Below, in pieces: positions 1 through 7,958 of a stretch of 34,616 nt of DNA. The notes beneath the pieces are model-generated. The model searched no databases and was not told where the DNA came from. It was given only the letters and a program-made list of their open reading frames with translations. Made by a program: the position numbers and the translations under genes. The stretch is from Pseudomonadota bacterium. Its GTDB lineage: Bacteria; Pseudomonadota; Gammaproteobacteria; Steroidobacterales; Steroidobacteraceae. The stretch is from the NCBI GenBank assembly GCA_026398735.1, contig JAPLSH010000001.1:1-34616 (forward strand). The letters run 5' to 3'. Each line of letters begins with the position of its first letter. Positions within the stretch are counted from its first letter, which is position 1.

Positions 1-27
1 ACTGGGTGTGGGGCAAAGCTAAAGCAA

Positions 28-867
28 CTAGGGACGGCTGCCAAAGCGAGTGCTGTAGCCGCCGTTGGCATCTTGCATGGGCCGTATACGGGCACCCATG
101 TAATACAGCTCGATCGCTTCAGCATCGTTGGTCTGCACGCTAAAAGGCGGCGTGCCGTAATACGACTGGCCGGGCATCGGTGAATGGCGGCCACCGAGCA
201 GGCGATTGCCCTCGCCATCAAACGCGTTAACCACAGCAGTCGCATCGATCACCAAGTAAAAGCGCAGACGCTTGTCACCGCGATCGGCCTCGATATCCAT
301 GGATTGGCCCGGTGTCTGATCAACTGGCTGCTCCGGCTCAGCAGCGGCGGGAACGTCAGCCACCACCGGTGCAGCCTCTGTTGGCACTGGCACGGGCGCC
401 GACACCGGCGCAGACGCTTCGGCCGGGGCCACACCTAGGGTGTCGGGCATGGTAAGCATGGCAGGCTGATTTGCAGGCATCACGAAGTGCCGCACGCTCC
501 AACCAGCCCCGACCAGCAGTAGCAACACCAGCACGGCAATTGCACCGCGAGGCACGTGTGGACCGATACGCACAGCCGAGCCCATGCCATCGAGCAAAGG
601 GGTGGCTTGGGCGTCTATTGAGTGGGCGGTTGAATAGGGTGGCCCGCCCTGCAGGCTATCGGGCAGACCCAAACGCGCGGCATAGGCTTTGGCAGCGCGC
701 TCGGCATAGGCGACCCCGTAAAACACACCCAGGTCGTCGTTTTCCAGACCCACCACCTGCATCTCGGACAGCAGCAGCTGGCCTGCAACCTGATGAACAG
801 ACAAGCCAGCGGCCTCGCGCCCAGCCTTGAGAGCTGCAGCGAACTCAGACACGTCGGGTGCAGTCAT
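28..867 (-). CDS. RodZ-like bitopic helix-turn-helix membrane protein
   Basis: This 279-residue protein has the RodZ layout. An N-terminal helix-turn-helix (about residues 6-65) resembles the HTH_25/Cro fold. A hydrophobic span follows at about 109-126 (AIAVLVLLLLVGAG), then a Pro/Ala-rich periplasmic linker and a C-terminal beta-rich domain (about 200-279) with the RodZ-type pattern of an acidic 'DGEGNRLLGG' turn and 'GTPPFSV'. RodZ couples MreB to the cell-wall elongation machinery; here the link to cell shape is only inferred from architecture. I place the start at the ATG at 865-867 because GGAG lies 9 bases upstream; a TTG at 880-882 in the same frame has its purine run touching the codon and is less likely. 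The gene follows the EAL gene on the same strand after an 84-base gap. It could be a RodZ paralogue with a different role, because canonical rodZ usually sits next to ispG or pilF. Confidence 0.6.
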   Translation of the reverse strand: MTAPDVSEFAAALKAGREAAGLSVHQVAGQLLLSEMQVVGLENDDLGVFYGVAYAERAAKAYAARLGLPDSLQGGPPYSTAHSIDAQATPLLDGMGSAVRIGPHVPRGAIAVLVLLLLVGAGWSVRHFVMPANQPAMLTMPDTLGVAPAEASAPVSAPVPVPTEAAPVVADVPAAAEPEQPVDQTPGQSMDIEADRGDKRLRFYLVIDATAVVNAFDGEGNRLLGGRHSPMPGQSYYGTPPFSVQTNDAEAIELYYMGARIRPMQDANGGYSTRFGSRP

Positions 868-951
868 GAGCGGGCACTCCAATCCTGCTGGCTGAAGCGT
901 CAGTGTAGTTCTAATTTATTTCAGAACGATAGGCCCTAATTGGGGATGCCG

Positions 952-2259
952 CTAGCCCGGTGGCGGATGACCGTTTAGCCGGGCGTAATCGGTCAGCCAA
1001 TCTCGCAGACCAATCACGTCGCGGGCCTTCGAGAAATAGAAGCCCTGCGCATAGTCGCAACCCAGCTCCCGCAACATACTCAGTGCCACTTCATCCTCGA
1101 CACCCTCGGCCACCACCTTGAGGTTGAAGTGGTGAGCCAATCGCACAATGGTATCGACCATGTGCTGATCTTCCTTGTCTTGCTGCATGCGCAGCACGAA
1201 AGCCTTGTCGATTTTCAGCTCGTCAGCCGGCAACTTCTTGAAGTAGCTCAGTGAAGAATAGCCGGTGCCAAAATCGTCCAGCGCAATGCGCACGCCCAGG
1301 TCACGTACCTTGGCAAGCCGCCTGGCAGACAACTCAAAATCGGCGATGACCGCGCCCTCAGTGACCTCCAGCGTAAGGTGCCCCTCGGGCACATGCCAGT
1401 TATCGACGGCACTGCGCACCATCTCTAGGAACTCACGCTCATGCAGCATGCCCGGCGAGATATTCACCGCAACTGGCAGATTGCCCAGCGTTTGTGAATC
1501 ACGCAGCGCGTTGGAGAGCACATACCACGTTGTGTCGTGCATGCTGCCAGCCTCTTCGGCCAGCGGAATAAACACGTCGGGTGTCGCCACCGGCTTGCCG
1601 TCTTCCATCCAGCGCAGCAATGCCTCAGTACCGGCCACCTGCATATCGGTCATGCGAATCTTGGGCTGGTAGAACACGCTCAGCGAACTGGTTTCCAGCG
1701 CCAGAGCATAGGCATCGCCCAGTTCCCAAGGCATCAAAATCTGGGTCGCTGCATCGGCATCAAACACACGAATGCGCTCGCCCTTATGGCGCGCAGTTGT
1801 GGCTGCAAGCTGTGCGTGACGCAATAACATCACGGCGCTATCAGCCTGCGAAGGCCACAGCGCCACGCCTGTAGGTATGGAGGGACGGATCGACACGGCA
1901 CTGGCAGCAAAGACCTCTTGGGCAACACGGTGCAGCTTCTCCGCTGCCAACTGAGCATGACCCTTGTTGCGCGCGTCGCGCACCAACCCACAGTAGCGAC
2001 CATCACCAAAACGACAGGCCGTTCCACGCTCGGCAATTACTGTGCTGAACTGCACTGCCAGCGCATCGAGCAGACTCTCGGCGGCATCAAAGCCCACGCG
2101 CGCCTGCAGCTTAGAGACTTCCGCCACATCCACCACGATCAAGGCCAGCGCTGTACAGCCGCCTTGCATCGTCTGTTCAATAAGAGCGACGAGATCCTCA
2201 TAACCCAGACGCAGCACATCAGCCTTTCGGGGCACGGGCACAGCAGCAAATGTGTTCAC
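952..2259 (-). CDS. Degenerate GGDEF + intact EAL domain protein, probable c-di-GMP phosphodiesterase
   Basis: This 435-residue soluble protein carries a GGDEF-like fold (about residues 35-170) followed by an EAL domain (about 190-430). The GGDEF signature is replaced by RFGDGRY (residues 83-89), so diguanylate cyclase activity is unlikely. The EAL half keeps the hallmark residues: EALLRW (the EAL motif), LTLEVTE, the metal-binding loop DDFGTGYSS, ELKIDKAF, VVAEGVED and the terminal QGFYFSKA. It should therefore hydrolyse c-di-GMP to pGpG. The open frame extends further upstream, but I choose the GTG at 2257-2259 because it overlaps the TGA of the HD-GYP gene (GTGA), which suggests translational coupling. 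Further upstream codons give an Arg-rich, unrelated-looking N-terminus. The partner gene and the linked stator genes suggest a role in motility control; that part is inference. Confidence 0.85.
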   Translation of the reverse strand: MNTFAAVPVPRKADVLRLGYEDLVALIEQTMQGGCTALALIVVDVAEVSKLQARVGFDAAESLLDALAVQFSTVIAERGTACRFGDGRYCGLVRDARNKGHAQLAAEKLHRVAQEVFAASAVSIRPSIPTGVALWPSQADSAVMLLRHAQLAATTARHKGERIRVFDADAATQILMPWELGDAYALALETSSLSVFYQPKIRMTDMQVAGTEALLRWMEDGKPVATPDVFIPLAEEAGSMHDTTWYVLSNALRDSQTLGNLPVAVNISPGMLHEREFLEMVRSAVDNWHVPEGHLTLEVTEGAVIADFELSARRLAKVRDLGVRIALDDFGTGYSSLSYFKKLPADELKIDKAFVLRMQQDKEDQHMVDTIVRLAHHFNLKVVAEGVEDEVALSMLRELGCDYAQGFYFSKARDVIGLRDWLTDYARLNGHPPPG

Positions 2260-3551
2260 AGGAAATACTCTGCCGGATCTATGCCGTAAGCGCCTTGTTC
2301 CAGCGCATCGGTGATCCACAACTTTGGATTGGACATGTCGCTGTTCTCTTCGCAACTAAAGAGATCAACGATGGAAAACTCCTCACGCACTTGTTTGTCG
2401 GCATCGAGGATCAACATGATTTCGGGCTTAAGACGGCGATAGCGGTTTTGGGTGACCACCACACCGACTTCGCCAGTGTTGAGCTCAACCAACGTGCCGG
2501 TGGGAAAGACACCGACAGCCTGCACAAATAGTTCTACAAGCTCCGGCTGAAACGCAGTGCCTGCCAAGCTCGTGAGCTCCGTGACGGCTTGATAAGCCGT
2601 CTTGGCACCTGCATAGGCGCGCTGCGTGATCATCGCATCGTATGAATCGACAATACCTGCGATGCGGGCCAAGAAAGGAATCTGGTCACCTGTAAGGCCG
2701 CTGGAGTAGCCCATGCCGTCCATGCGTTCGTGATGAAACTCCACCATCTCGATGATCCGCGGATCCAGCTCTTCATCGCTGCGACGCAGCATCTGCGCGC
2801 CATAGCGCGCATGCAGACGCAGCAACTTCCATTCTGTAGCGTTGAGTGACTCGGGCTTGCGTAGCAGGTGATCCGGCATGCGGGTCTTGCCCACATCCAG
2901 CAGCATCGCGCCGGTACCCAGCAGCTTGAGAGTGTCTTTATCCAGGCCCAGATGCCGCCCAAAGGTCACGGCCCAGACGGATGTGGATAGCGAATGTGAG
3001 TAAAGGTAGTCGTCCTTGCTTCGCATGCGTGCCAGCCAGCCCATGGCGTCGCGGTTGCGAAACACGCTGCTGACCATGGAATCCACAGCGGAAATGACCG
3101 CCTTAGTATCCAGTCCGCCACCATTTTTGAGTTGGCTGAAGATATCCAGCACCACCTCACGCGCACCATCCATGGCCTCGCGGGCATGGCCGATTTCGCT
3201 ACGCACCGACGCGTCATCCCTCAACGGGACGCTTTCGACCAAAGCTTTGGCATCGATGGCAAGTAGGCGCAGTGGATCAGGACGACGCAGCACTTCTGTG
3301 GGTGCCTTGATGACTGCGCGCACAGGAGCGGCACGCTGCAGCGTGAGTATCTTGTCAGCCTCTTCAGAGGTGACCTCGATTACCACGGTGTTGCACAGCT
3401 GGCGCAGCTGCGTGAGCTCTTCCTGCGTTTCGATTTCGAAACCCTGAAACAGGAACGGCGTCTCCGACCAATCGCGGTCCAAGCCATACACGTACTGACC
3501 CAGGCGCAACTGGTGCACCGGAACTTCAACACGTTTTTTTAGAAGAGCCAT
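2256..3551 (-). CDS. DUF3391/HD-GYP domain protein with altered HD and GYP signatures
   Basis: This 431-residue protein has an N-terminal DUF3391-like segment (about 1-130, beginning MALLKKRVEVPVHQLRLGQY) and an HD-GYP domain (about 165-345). The HD superfamily skeleton is visible: H186, D219, K222, HHERMDG (273-279), and D302/D305 in VDSYDAM. The histidine of the HD pair is a leucine here (AMLLDVGK, L218-D219), and the GYP motif reads GYS (281-283). Family members hydrolyse c-di-GMP at a di- or tri-iron site; loss of the HD histidine predicts weakened or absent catalysis, leaving a receptor or protein-interaction role. The gene overlaps the EAL gene by four bases (GTGA), so the two are probably made together. 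The ATG at 3549-3551 has only a weak upstream Shine-Dalgarno. Family assignment is firm; activity is uncertain. Confidence 0.85.
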   Translation of the reverse strand: MALLKKRVEVPVHQLRLGQYVYGLDRDWSETPFLFQGFEIETQEELTQLRQLCNTVVIEVTSEEADKILTLQRAAPVRAVIKAPTEVLRRPDPLRLLAIDAKALVESVPLRDDASVRSEIGHAREAMDGAREVVLDIFSQLKNGGGLDTKAVISAVDSMVSSVFRNRDAMGWLARMRSKDDYLYSHSLSTSVWAVTFGRHLGLDKDTLKLLGTGAMLLDVGKTRMPDHLLRKPESLNATEWKLLRLHARYGAQMLRRSDEELDPRIIEMVEFHHERMDGMGYSSGLTGDQIPFLARIAGIVDSYDAMITQRAYAGAKTAYQAVTELTSLAGTAFQPELVELFVQAVGVFPTGTLVELNTGEVGVVVTQNRYRRLKPEIMLILDADKQVREEFSIVDLFSCEENSDMSNPKLWITDALEQGAYGIDPAEYFL

Positions 3552-3667
3552 GGCCGCTGCGGATGCCCATCAGTATTGGATGCGCAGGCTAACGCTGAGG
3601 CGGCTGACAAACCCTGATACACGTCGCAAAAGTTACAGGGATCCGCGCCTTCGTAGGCGCGCTGCGG

Positions 3668-3698
3668 TTGCAGCCCTGGCACCAAGCCTTGCTACACT
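3668..3698 (+). promoter_or_regulatory. Weak candidate sigma-70 promoter for tRNA-Gly
   Basis: TTGCAG (3668-3673) and TACACT (3693-3698) are spaced by 19 bases, longer than ideal, and place the transcript start a few bases ahead of the tRNA. This is a motif reading only. Confidence 0.3.
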
Positions 3699-3712
3699 TG
3701 TGGTCGCGCAAC

Positions 3713-3786
3713 GCGGGTGTAGTTCAATGGTAGAACTGTAGCTTCCCAAGCTACTAACGTGGGTTCGATTCCCATCACCCGCTCCA
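3713..3786 (+). tRNA. tRNA-Gly (anticodon CCC)
   Basis: The acceptor stem GCGGGTG (3713-3719) pairs with CACCCGC (3776-3782). A U discriminator and an encoded CCA (3784-3786) follow. The anticodon stem GTAGC/GCTAC encloses the seven-base loop TTCCCAA, giving anticodon CCC, which reads GGG glycine codons. The T arm has the GGTTCGATTCC signature and the D loop carries the usual AGTTCAATGGTAGA pattern. Length is 74 bases including CCA, normal for tRNA-Gly. Confidence 0.96.
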
Positions 3787-3794
3787 CGCCTTAC

Positions 3795-3828
3795 CGCGTC
3801 GTCCACCGACCGCGTTTCCCTTCTCTTT
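3795..3828 (+). terminator. Probable intrinsic terminator of tRNA-Gly
   Basis: CGCGTCG (3795-3801) pairs with CGA-CGCG (3807-3814, one bulged C at 3810) around the loop TCCAC. A pyrimidine run with three T clusters (TTTCCCTTCTCTTT) follows immediately. Seven base pairs plus a T-rich tail right after the tRNA 3' end fit a Rho-independent terminator. Confidence 0.55.
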
Positions 3829-3906
3829 AAAACGCCTATCAGCCCATGTTAGGTGCTTTTTATATTTATTCGTTGCGTATAAGCAATTAAATGCTAGGAT
3901 TCGCAC

Positions 3907-4170
3907 ATGGTAGCCAACCGAATTGCAGTCTTCCGCACCGAGCGAGGCATCAGCCGCAAAGACTTGGCCGCGCTGGTGTCGGTCAATCCACAGACCATCG
4001 GGTTTCTGGAACGCGGCACGTACAGCCCCAGTGTCGAGTTGGCCCTAAAACTGGCCGAAGTGTTCAGGGTGCCGGTAGAGGCCCTGTTTTCTTTGCAGCC
4101 ATTTCCGGCATTAGCCGATCAACTCTCCGCAGCGCAATCCAACGCAAGAGGCGTTTCCCATGACGACTGA
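3907..4170 (+). CDS. Small XRE/Cro-CI family helix-turn-helix regulator
   Basis: This 87-residue protein is almost entirely one HTH domain (about residues 4-60). The segments are NRIAVFRTERGISRKDLAAL, VNPQTIGFLERGTYSP and LALKLAEVFRVPVEALF, the standard five-helix Cro/CI-type layout of compact one-domain regulators. It would bind DNA as a dimer. The ATG at 3907 has TAGGA seven bases upstream. Its 3' end overlaps the next gene by 11 bases, so the two are coupled; small XRE regulators paired with a membrane protein often control that partner, which is inferred here. It lies 120 bases after the tRNA-Gly terminus, in an AT-rich leader. Confidence 0.85.
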   Translation: MVANRIAVFRTERGISRKDLAALVSVNPQTIGFLERGTYSPSVELALKLAEVFRVPVEALFSLQPFPALADQLSAAQSNARGVSHDD

Positions 4171-4639
4171 TACGCATGAACCCAACAAGCCCTCGCACTT
4201 CAAATACATCCTGCTCAAGCCACGCAGCGCCAAAGCGCTATCGGCCGTATCGATTGCAGCAATGTGGTTGTGGTTCCTGCTCAAGCTGCACCTCACCGAC
4301 GAGCAGCCGGGGGTGCAAGCGCTCGTTGGGCTGTGTGCACTGATTGGCCTGATTGGCTGCATTGTGATGTTCTTGTGCACCTACAATTTCGTAGCCAACG
4401 CGCCCGCCAGCCAACTGGATGAACGCGAACTGGCCGATCGCAATGCGGCCTACTTCAAGGCCTATCAGTACGCAGTGATCTTGCTGCTCGTGGGCTATCT
4501 GGGCACAGACTTTCTGGCCCGCCTGTTCGCTTTTCAGGTAACGCCGGCGGTAACCCAAAACTTCTTTTTATTGGGCTTCATGACTGTGCTGATCACGCCG
4601 GCCACCATCCTGGCGTGGCGCGACGAGGACTTGGACTAA
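4160..4639 (+). CDS. Four-helix inner-membrane protein of unknown function, coupled to XRE regulator
   Basis: This 159-residue protein has four hydrophobic spans, at about residues 27-44, 53-76, 101-124 and 133-153. A charged cytoplasmic-looking loop (QLDERELADRNAAYFKAYQ) sits between helices 2 and 3. I do not recognise the family by name; similar small membrane proteins occur next to one-domain XRE regulators. The ATG at 4160 overlaps the regulator's end by 11 bases and has AAGAGG eight bases upstream. Its TAA (4637-4639) interleaves with the stop of the convergent antiporter gene, leaving no room for a terminator between them. No enzyme motif is visible. Existence as a gene is well supported by the coupled start and clean hydropathy; function is unknown. 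Confidence 0.75.
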   Translation: MTTDTHEPNKPSHFKYILLKPRSAKALSAVSIAAMWLWFLLKLHLTDEQPGVQALVGLCALIGLIGCIVMFLCTYNFVANAPASQLDERELADRNAAYFKAYQYAVILLLVGYLGTDFLARLFAFQVTPAVTQNFFLLGFMTVLITPATILAWRDEDLD

Positions 4640-5811
4640 TGCACTGCTGAACGCCGCTGCAAGGCAAACAGCAGCGGATTGAGACTGATCGAGAACAAAG
4701 CAGCCGCCAGGATCAGGTCACGGCCCTCACCCGACAGCAGCCCCAACGACACTGCAAGCCCGGCAAGGATGAACGAGAACTCACCCACCTGCGCAAGACC
4801 TGCCGCGATGGTCAGCGCGGTGCGCCAGGAGTGACCGAACAAGCGCACCAGTGCCACAGCAACCAGCGACTTGACCACAATGACCACCCCCAATACCGCC
4901 AGCACTTTCAGCGGCGCGGTGACCAACACTGCCGGGTCAAACAACATACCTACTGCCACAAAAAACAGCACTGCAAAGGCATCCTGCAACGGCAGGGTTT
5001 TTTCACCGGCCTCCTGACTCAAACGCGAACCGGACAGCACCACGCCGGCCAAAAAGGCACCCAGCGCCACGGAAATGCCAAACAGATGTGATGCCGCATA
5101 GGCCACGCCCAACGCCGCCGCCAGCACCGCCAACGTGAACAACTCACGGGACCCTGTGGCTTCAATGCGGCCGAGCATCCACGGCAAAAAACGCCGGCCT
5201 CCCACCAACATGAGCGCCACAAAACCCACAATTTTGGCTGCCACCAGCGCCAAGTCCGTGAAGATGCCAGACCAGTCGCCGTCAGCCGCTTCATTGGCCA
5301 TGACCGGCAATACGACCAGCGCCAGTACCATCACCAGATCTTCGACCACCAGCCAACCGACAGCGATACGACCACCCTCTGTATCGAGCAACCGGTGTTG
5401 CTCAAGGCCGCGCAGCAACACCACAGTGCTGGCAACAGACAGCGACAACCCGAAGACCACAGCGGGCATCAATGCCCAGCCCCACAGCTGTGCAAGCGCA
5501 GCACCTGCAAGCGTAGCTACCGCTATTTGAATGACTGCGCCCGGCAATGCCAAACGCCGATGGCGCCAGAGCTCTTCCACAGAGAAATGCAGACCAACGC
5601 CGAACATCAGCAAAATGACGCCGACTTCAGAAAACTCCTGAGCCAGATCAGAGTTGCCGTGAATACCAGGGGTGAAAGGCCCAATGACAATACCGGCCAG
5701 CAGGTAACCCACTAGCGGCGGTAAACGAACAGCAACGGCTAACCAACCCAGCAGTAAGGCGCACACAAAGGCAGCAGCAAACAGCGCAAGTATCTGGGCT
5801 TCATGAATCAT
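4636..5811 (-). CDS. CPA2-family cation:proton antiporter (KefB/YbaL-like membrane domain only)
   Basis: This 391-residue protein is a run of about twelve hydrophobic helices with CPA2/Na_H_Exchanger signatures: PPLVGYLLAGIVIGPFTPG near the N-terminus, GVILLMFGVGLHFS, SLSVASTVVLLRGL, GWLVVEDLVMVLALV (with the ED pair expected in the ion path), GAFLAGVVLSGS and LPLQDAFAVLFFVAVGMLFDP. It resembles the membrane half of YbaL/KefB/KefC, which exchange K+ or Na+ for protons. Relatives with regulatory TrkA-N/RCK domains are about 550-600 residues; this one stops right after the last helix (LFALQRRSAVH), so the cytosolic nucleotide-binding tail is absent. The stop overlaps that of the convergent membrane-protein gene by four bases. 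It may be a naturally short CPA2 member or a truncated gene. The start at 5809-5811 has only a weak ribosome-binding site. Confidence 0.85.
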   Translation of the reverse strand: MIHEAQILALFAAAFVCALLLGWLAVAVRLPPLVGYLLAGIVIGPFTPGIHGNSDLAQEFSEVGVILLMFGVGLHFSVEELWRHRRLALPGAVIQIAVATLAGAALAQLWGWALMPAVVFGLSLSVASTVVLLRGLEQHRLLDTEGGRIAVGWLVVEDLVMVLALVVLPVMANEAADGDWSGIFTDLALVAAKIVGFVALMLVGGRRFLPWMLGRIEATGSRELFTLAVLAAALGVAYAASHLFGISVALGAFLAGVVLSGSRLSQEAGEKTLPLQDAFAVLFFVAVGMLFDPAVLVTAPLKVLAVLGVVIVVKSLVAVALVRLFGHSWRTALTIAAGLAQVGEFSFILAGLAVSLGLLSGEGRDLILAAALFSISLNPLLFALQRRSAVH

Positions 5812-5885
5812 AGGTGCGCCATTCTACTCAGCCCATGACTCGGTAATCCTCAACCCGTCGGATTCGCTGGTCGAGGGGCAGGCGA

Positions 5886-7085
5886 TTAAGGTGGTGTTAC
5901 CGGAGCAGAAGCCGGCTTCGTAGCGGGCGTCGCAGCAGGCTTGGTAGCAACGGCCGGGCGAGGAGCCGCAGCGCGAGCAGCGGCAAGCGCAGCCGCCGCT
6001 GGACTCAGAGCAGGTGCAGCACTAGCAGCGGGCGCAGGCTTGGCAGCAGCTGGCGGATTCGCAGCGGGCGCAGGATTGGCAGTAGCTGCAGGCGTCGCGT
6101 CGGCCACTGGTGCTGCGGGTTTCGGGGCATCTGCTGATGTAGTACCGGGTGCAACCGCTTCTTCCTCTGTACGAGCCGGCTCGTCGGTAGCACGCGCAGC
6201 CTCCGACGCTGTCTTGGTCATGACAATGATGCTGATGCGCCGGTTCTTTGCACTCAATGGATCGGTCTTTTCAAACAATACCGATGACGCCAGACCCACG
6301 ACACGCTGGAATTTGGTTTCGGTCAGGCCGCCACGGATCAATTCACGACGCGCCGCATTAGCGCGGTCTGCCGACAGCTCCCAGTTCGAATAGCCGCCTG
6401 CACCGCTGCCATAGGGCTTGGCATCGGTGTGGCCACTGATGCTGATGCTGTTGGGTACGCGAGCCAGAAAGGGCGCCAGTTCACGCAGAATCTTGATGGT
6501 GTAGTCCTTGAGCTCGGCACGCCCAACGTCAAACATCGTCCGGTTTTGCTTGTCGATAATTTGCAGACGCAGTCCTTCGGGAGTGATGTCGATGAGCAGC
6601 TGATCTTTAAAAGGTGCCAAGGCCTGACTTTTTGACACCGCATCTGAGAGTTCAGCGGCCAGTGATTCCAGCTTCTTGTGCTCTGCTGCTTCTGCAATTC
6701 TCTTGGCCTCTTCTTCCTCAAGCTTCTTGGCTTCTTCGGCGTTGGTGGGCTCGCCCAGACCATTTTCCTTGCCATCGGATGAGCGCGGCGCATCAAGACC
6801 ACCACCGAGATTGATCGCACTGGTGCTGGCACCGCCAGGGCCCTGCTGACCGGGCGCAGCCTTGGTGCTCTTGCCCTCTTCCATACTGGGGTTGTTGAAA
6901 TATTCGAAGAGCGCAGCGCGCTGCTCTTTGTTTACTGAAGCCACCAGCCACATCACCATGAAGAAGGCCATCATGGCGGTCACAAAGTCGGCATAGGCCA
7001 CTTTCCAAGCGCCGCCGTGGTGGCCGCCGCCCTGGACCTTGCGCTTCTTGATGATTATCGGCCGTACGGCCTCTTCATCAGCCAC
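5886..7085 (-). CDS. motB: Flagellar motor stator protein MotB
   Basis: This 399-residue stator subunit anchors MotA to peptidoglycan and carries the proton-path aspartate. The N-terminus (PIIIKKRK, GGHHGGAWKVAYADFVTAMM) is the classic MotB start; the Asp in YADFVTAMM lies in the single helix (about 27-52). A Glu/Ala-rich linker leads to an OmpA-like peptidoglycan-binding domain (about 170-295, with SISGHTDAKPYG, NWELSADRANAARREL and NRRISIIVM). Beyond this is a roughly 95-residue Ala/Pro-rich tail, absent from short MotB proteins such as that of E. coli. The start is a GTG at 7083-7085, six bases after the motA stop, so motA-motB form an operon. Loss of chemotaxis genes from this neighbourhood is notable, since stator genes in polar flagellates often sit beside them. 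Confidence 0.95.
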   Translation of the reverse strand: MADEEAVRPIIIKKRKVQGGGHHGGAWKVAYADFVTAMMAFFMVMWLVASVNKEQRAALFEYFNNPSMEEGKSTKAAPGQQGPGGASTSAINLGGGLDAPRSSDGKENGLGEPTNAEEAKKLEEEEAKRIAEAAEHKKLESLAAELSDAVSKSQALAPFKDQLLIDITPEGLRLQIIDKQNRTMFDVGRAELKDYTIKILRELAPFLARVPNSISISGHTDAKPYGSGAGGYSNWELSADRANAARRELIRGGLTETKFQRVVGLASSVLFEKTDPLSAKNRRISIIVMTKTASEAARATDEPARTEEEAVAPGTTSADAPKPAAPVADATPAATANPAPAANPPAAAKPAPAASAAPALSPAAAALAAARAAAPRPAVATKPAATPATKPASAPVTPP

Positions 7086-7091
7086 GGCGCA

Positions 7092-7958
7092 TCAACTCGC
7101 GGCTGGCTTGTTACGCAAGGCCTGCTCCAGGTCCTTGAAGTTCGGACGTACCTGGCTGAAGAGCAATTTGCGGGCAAATTCCACCGCTACCGGTGGCGGA
7201 TAGCCACGCACGCTGGCGACCAGCGCCATCTTGACCACTTCAAAGGCTTTGCCCTCTTCATTGGCCTTGCCTTCCATCGCGGCGGCAATCGGCCCGACAA
7301 AGCCATAAGCCACCAGAATGCCCAGGAAGGTACCGACCAGTGCCGCGCCCACGTGGTGGCCGATTTCGGCGGTACTGGCGCCCTCGATGCTGGCCATAGT
7401 GGTGACGATGCCCAGCACTGCTGCCACGATGCCGAAACCCGGCAATGCATCGGCCACCTTCTGCACCGCATGAGAAGGTTCTGCTGCCTCGTGGTGGTGG
7501 GTTTCCAGCTCATATTCGAGCAGACTTTCAAGTTCGTGGGGATCGAGGTTGCCGCCGGAAATCAGCCGCAAGCAGTCTGTAATGAACTCCAGCATGTGGT
7601 GGTCGCCCATCACCACAGGGTATTTCTTGAAAATCTCGCTCTTCTCAGGCTCTTCGATGTGCTTTTCGAGCGCCAGGACGCCGTCTTTACGCATCATCAC
7701 GAGAATGTCGTAAATGAGTTTGAGCAGCTGGATGTATTCTTGGCGCCCGTAACGGGGTCCCTTGACCAGGGACAGTGCACCGGAAAACGCGTCCTTCACC
7801 ACTTTCATAGGGTTGCTGATAAGGAACGCGCCAAACGCAGCACCGCATATGATCACGATTTCGAGCGGATGCCATAGCAGCAACAGGCTGCTGCCACCCG
7901 CCATGAACGGACCCAGCACGCTACCGAGGACTACCAACGTACCAATGATTGCGAGCAC
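7092..7958 (-). CDS. motA: Flagellar motor stator protein MotA
   Basis: This 288-residue protein is the four-helix inner-membrane stator subunit that pushes on FliG. The first helix (IIGTLVVLGSVLGPFMAGG) and second (PLEIVIICGAAFGAFLI) precede the large cytoplasmic loop with MRKDGVLALEKHIEEPEKS, typical of MotA. Helices 3 and 4 lie in ADALPGFGIVAAVLGIVTTM and AALVGTFLGILVAYGFVGPI. The C-terminal ARKLLFSQVRPNFKDLEQAL is also typical. The start is a GTG at 7956-7958 with GAGGG about six bases upstream. It leads the motA-motB operon, divergent from uup across a 175-base gap; I could not identify a convincing sigma-28 promoter there. Confidence 0.95.
   Translation of the reverse strand: MLAIIGTLVVLGSVLGPFMAGGSSLLLLWHPLEIVIICGAAFGAFLISNPMKVVKDAFSGALSLVKGPRYGRQEYIQLLKLIYDILVMMRKDGVLALEKHIEEPEKSEIFKKYPVVMGDHHMLEFITDCLRLISGGNLDPHELESLLEYELETHHHEAAEPSHAVQKVADALPGFGIVAAVLGIVTTMASIEGASTAEIGHHVGAALVGTFLGILVAYGFVGPIAAAMEGKANEEGKAFEVVKMALVASVRGYPPPVAVEFARKLLFSQVRPNFKDLEQALRNKPAAS

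Noticed and set aside
3644-3661. CGCGCC-TTCGTA-GGCGCG hairpin
   Set aside because: Perfect six-base stem, but no T tract on either strand and a single copy in the window, so not called a terminator or REP element.
3677-3693. Sigma-54-like TGGCAC...TTGCT ahead of tRNA-Gly
   Set aside because: The spacer is six bases, not five. RpoN promoters need strict spacing, and a tRNA is not an expected target.
5395-5715. Plus-strand open frame antisense to the antiporter
   Set aside because: Gln/His/Arg-rich composition typical of a shadow frame; the minus-strand antiporter is unmistakable.
7017-7877. Long open frame antisense to motA (286 codons)
   Set aside because: It mirrors motA codon structure in GC-rich DNA, has a composition unlike a real protein and overlaps a certain gene.
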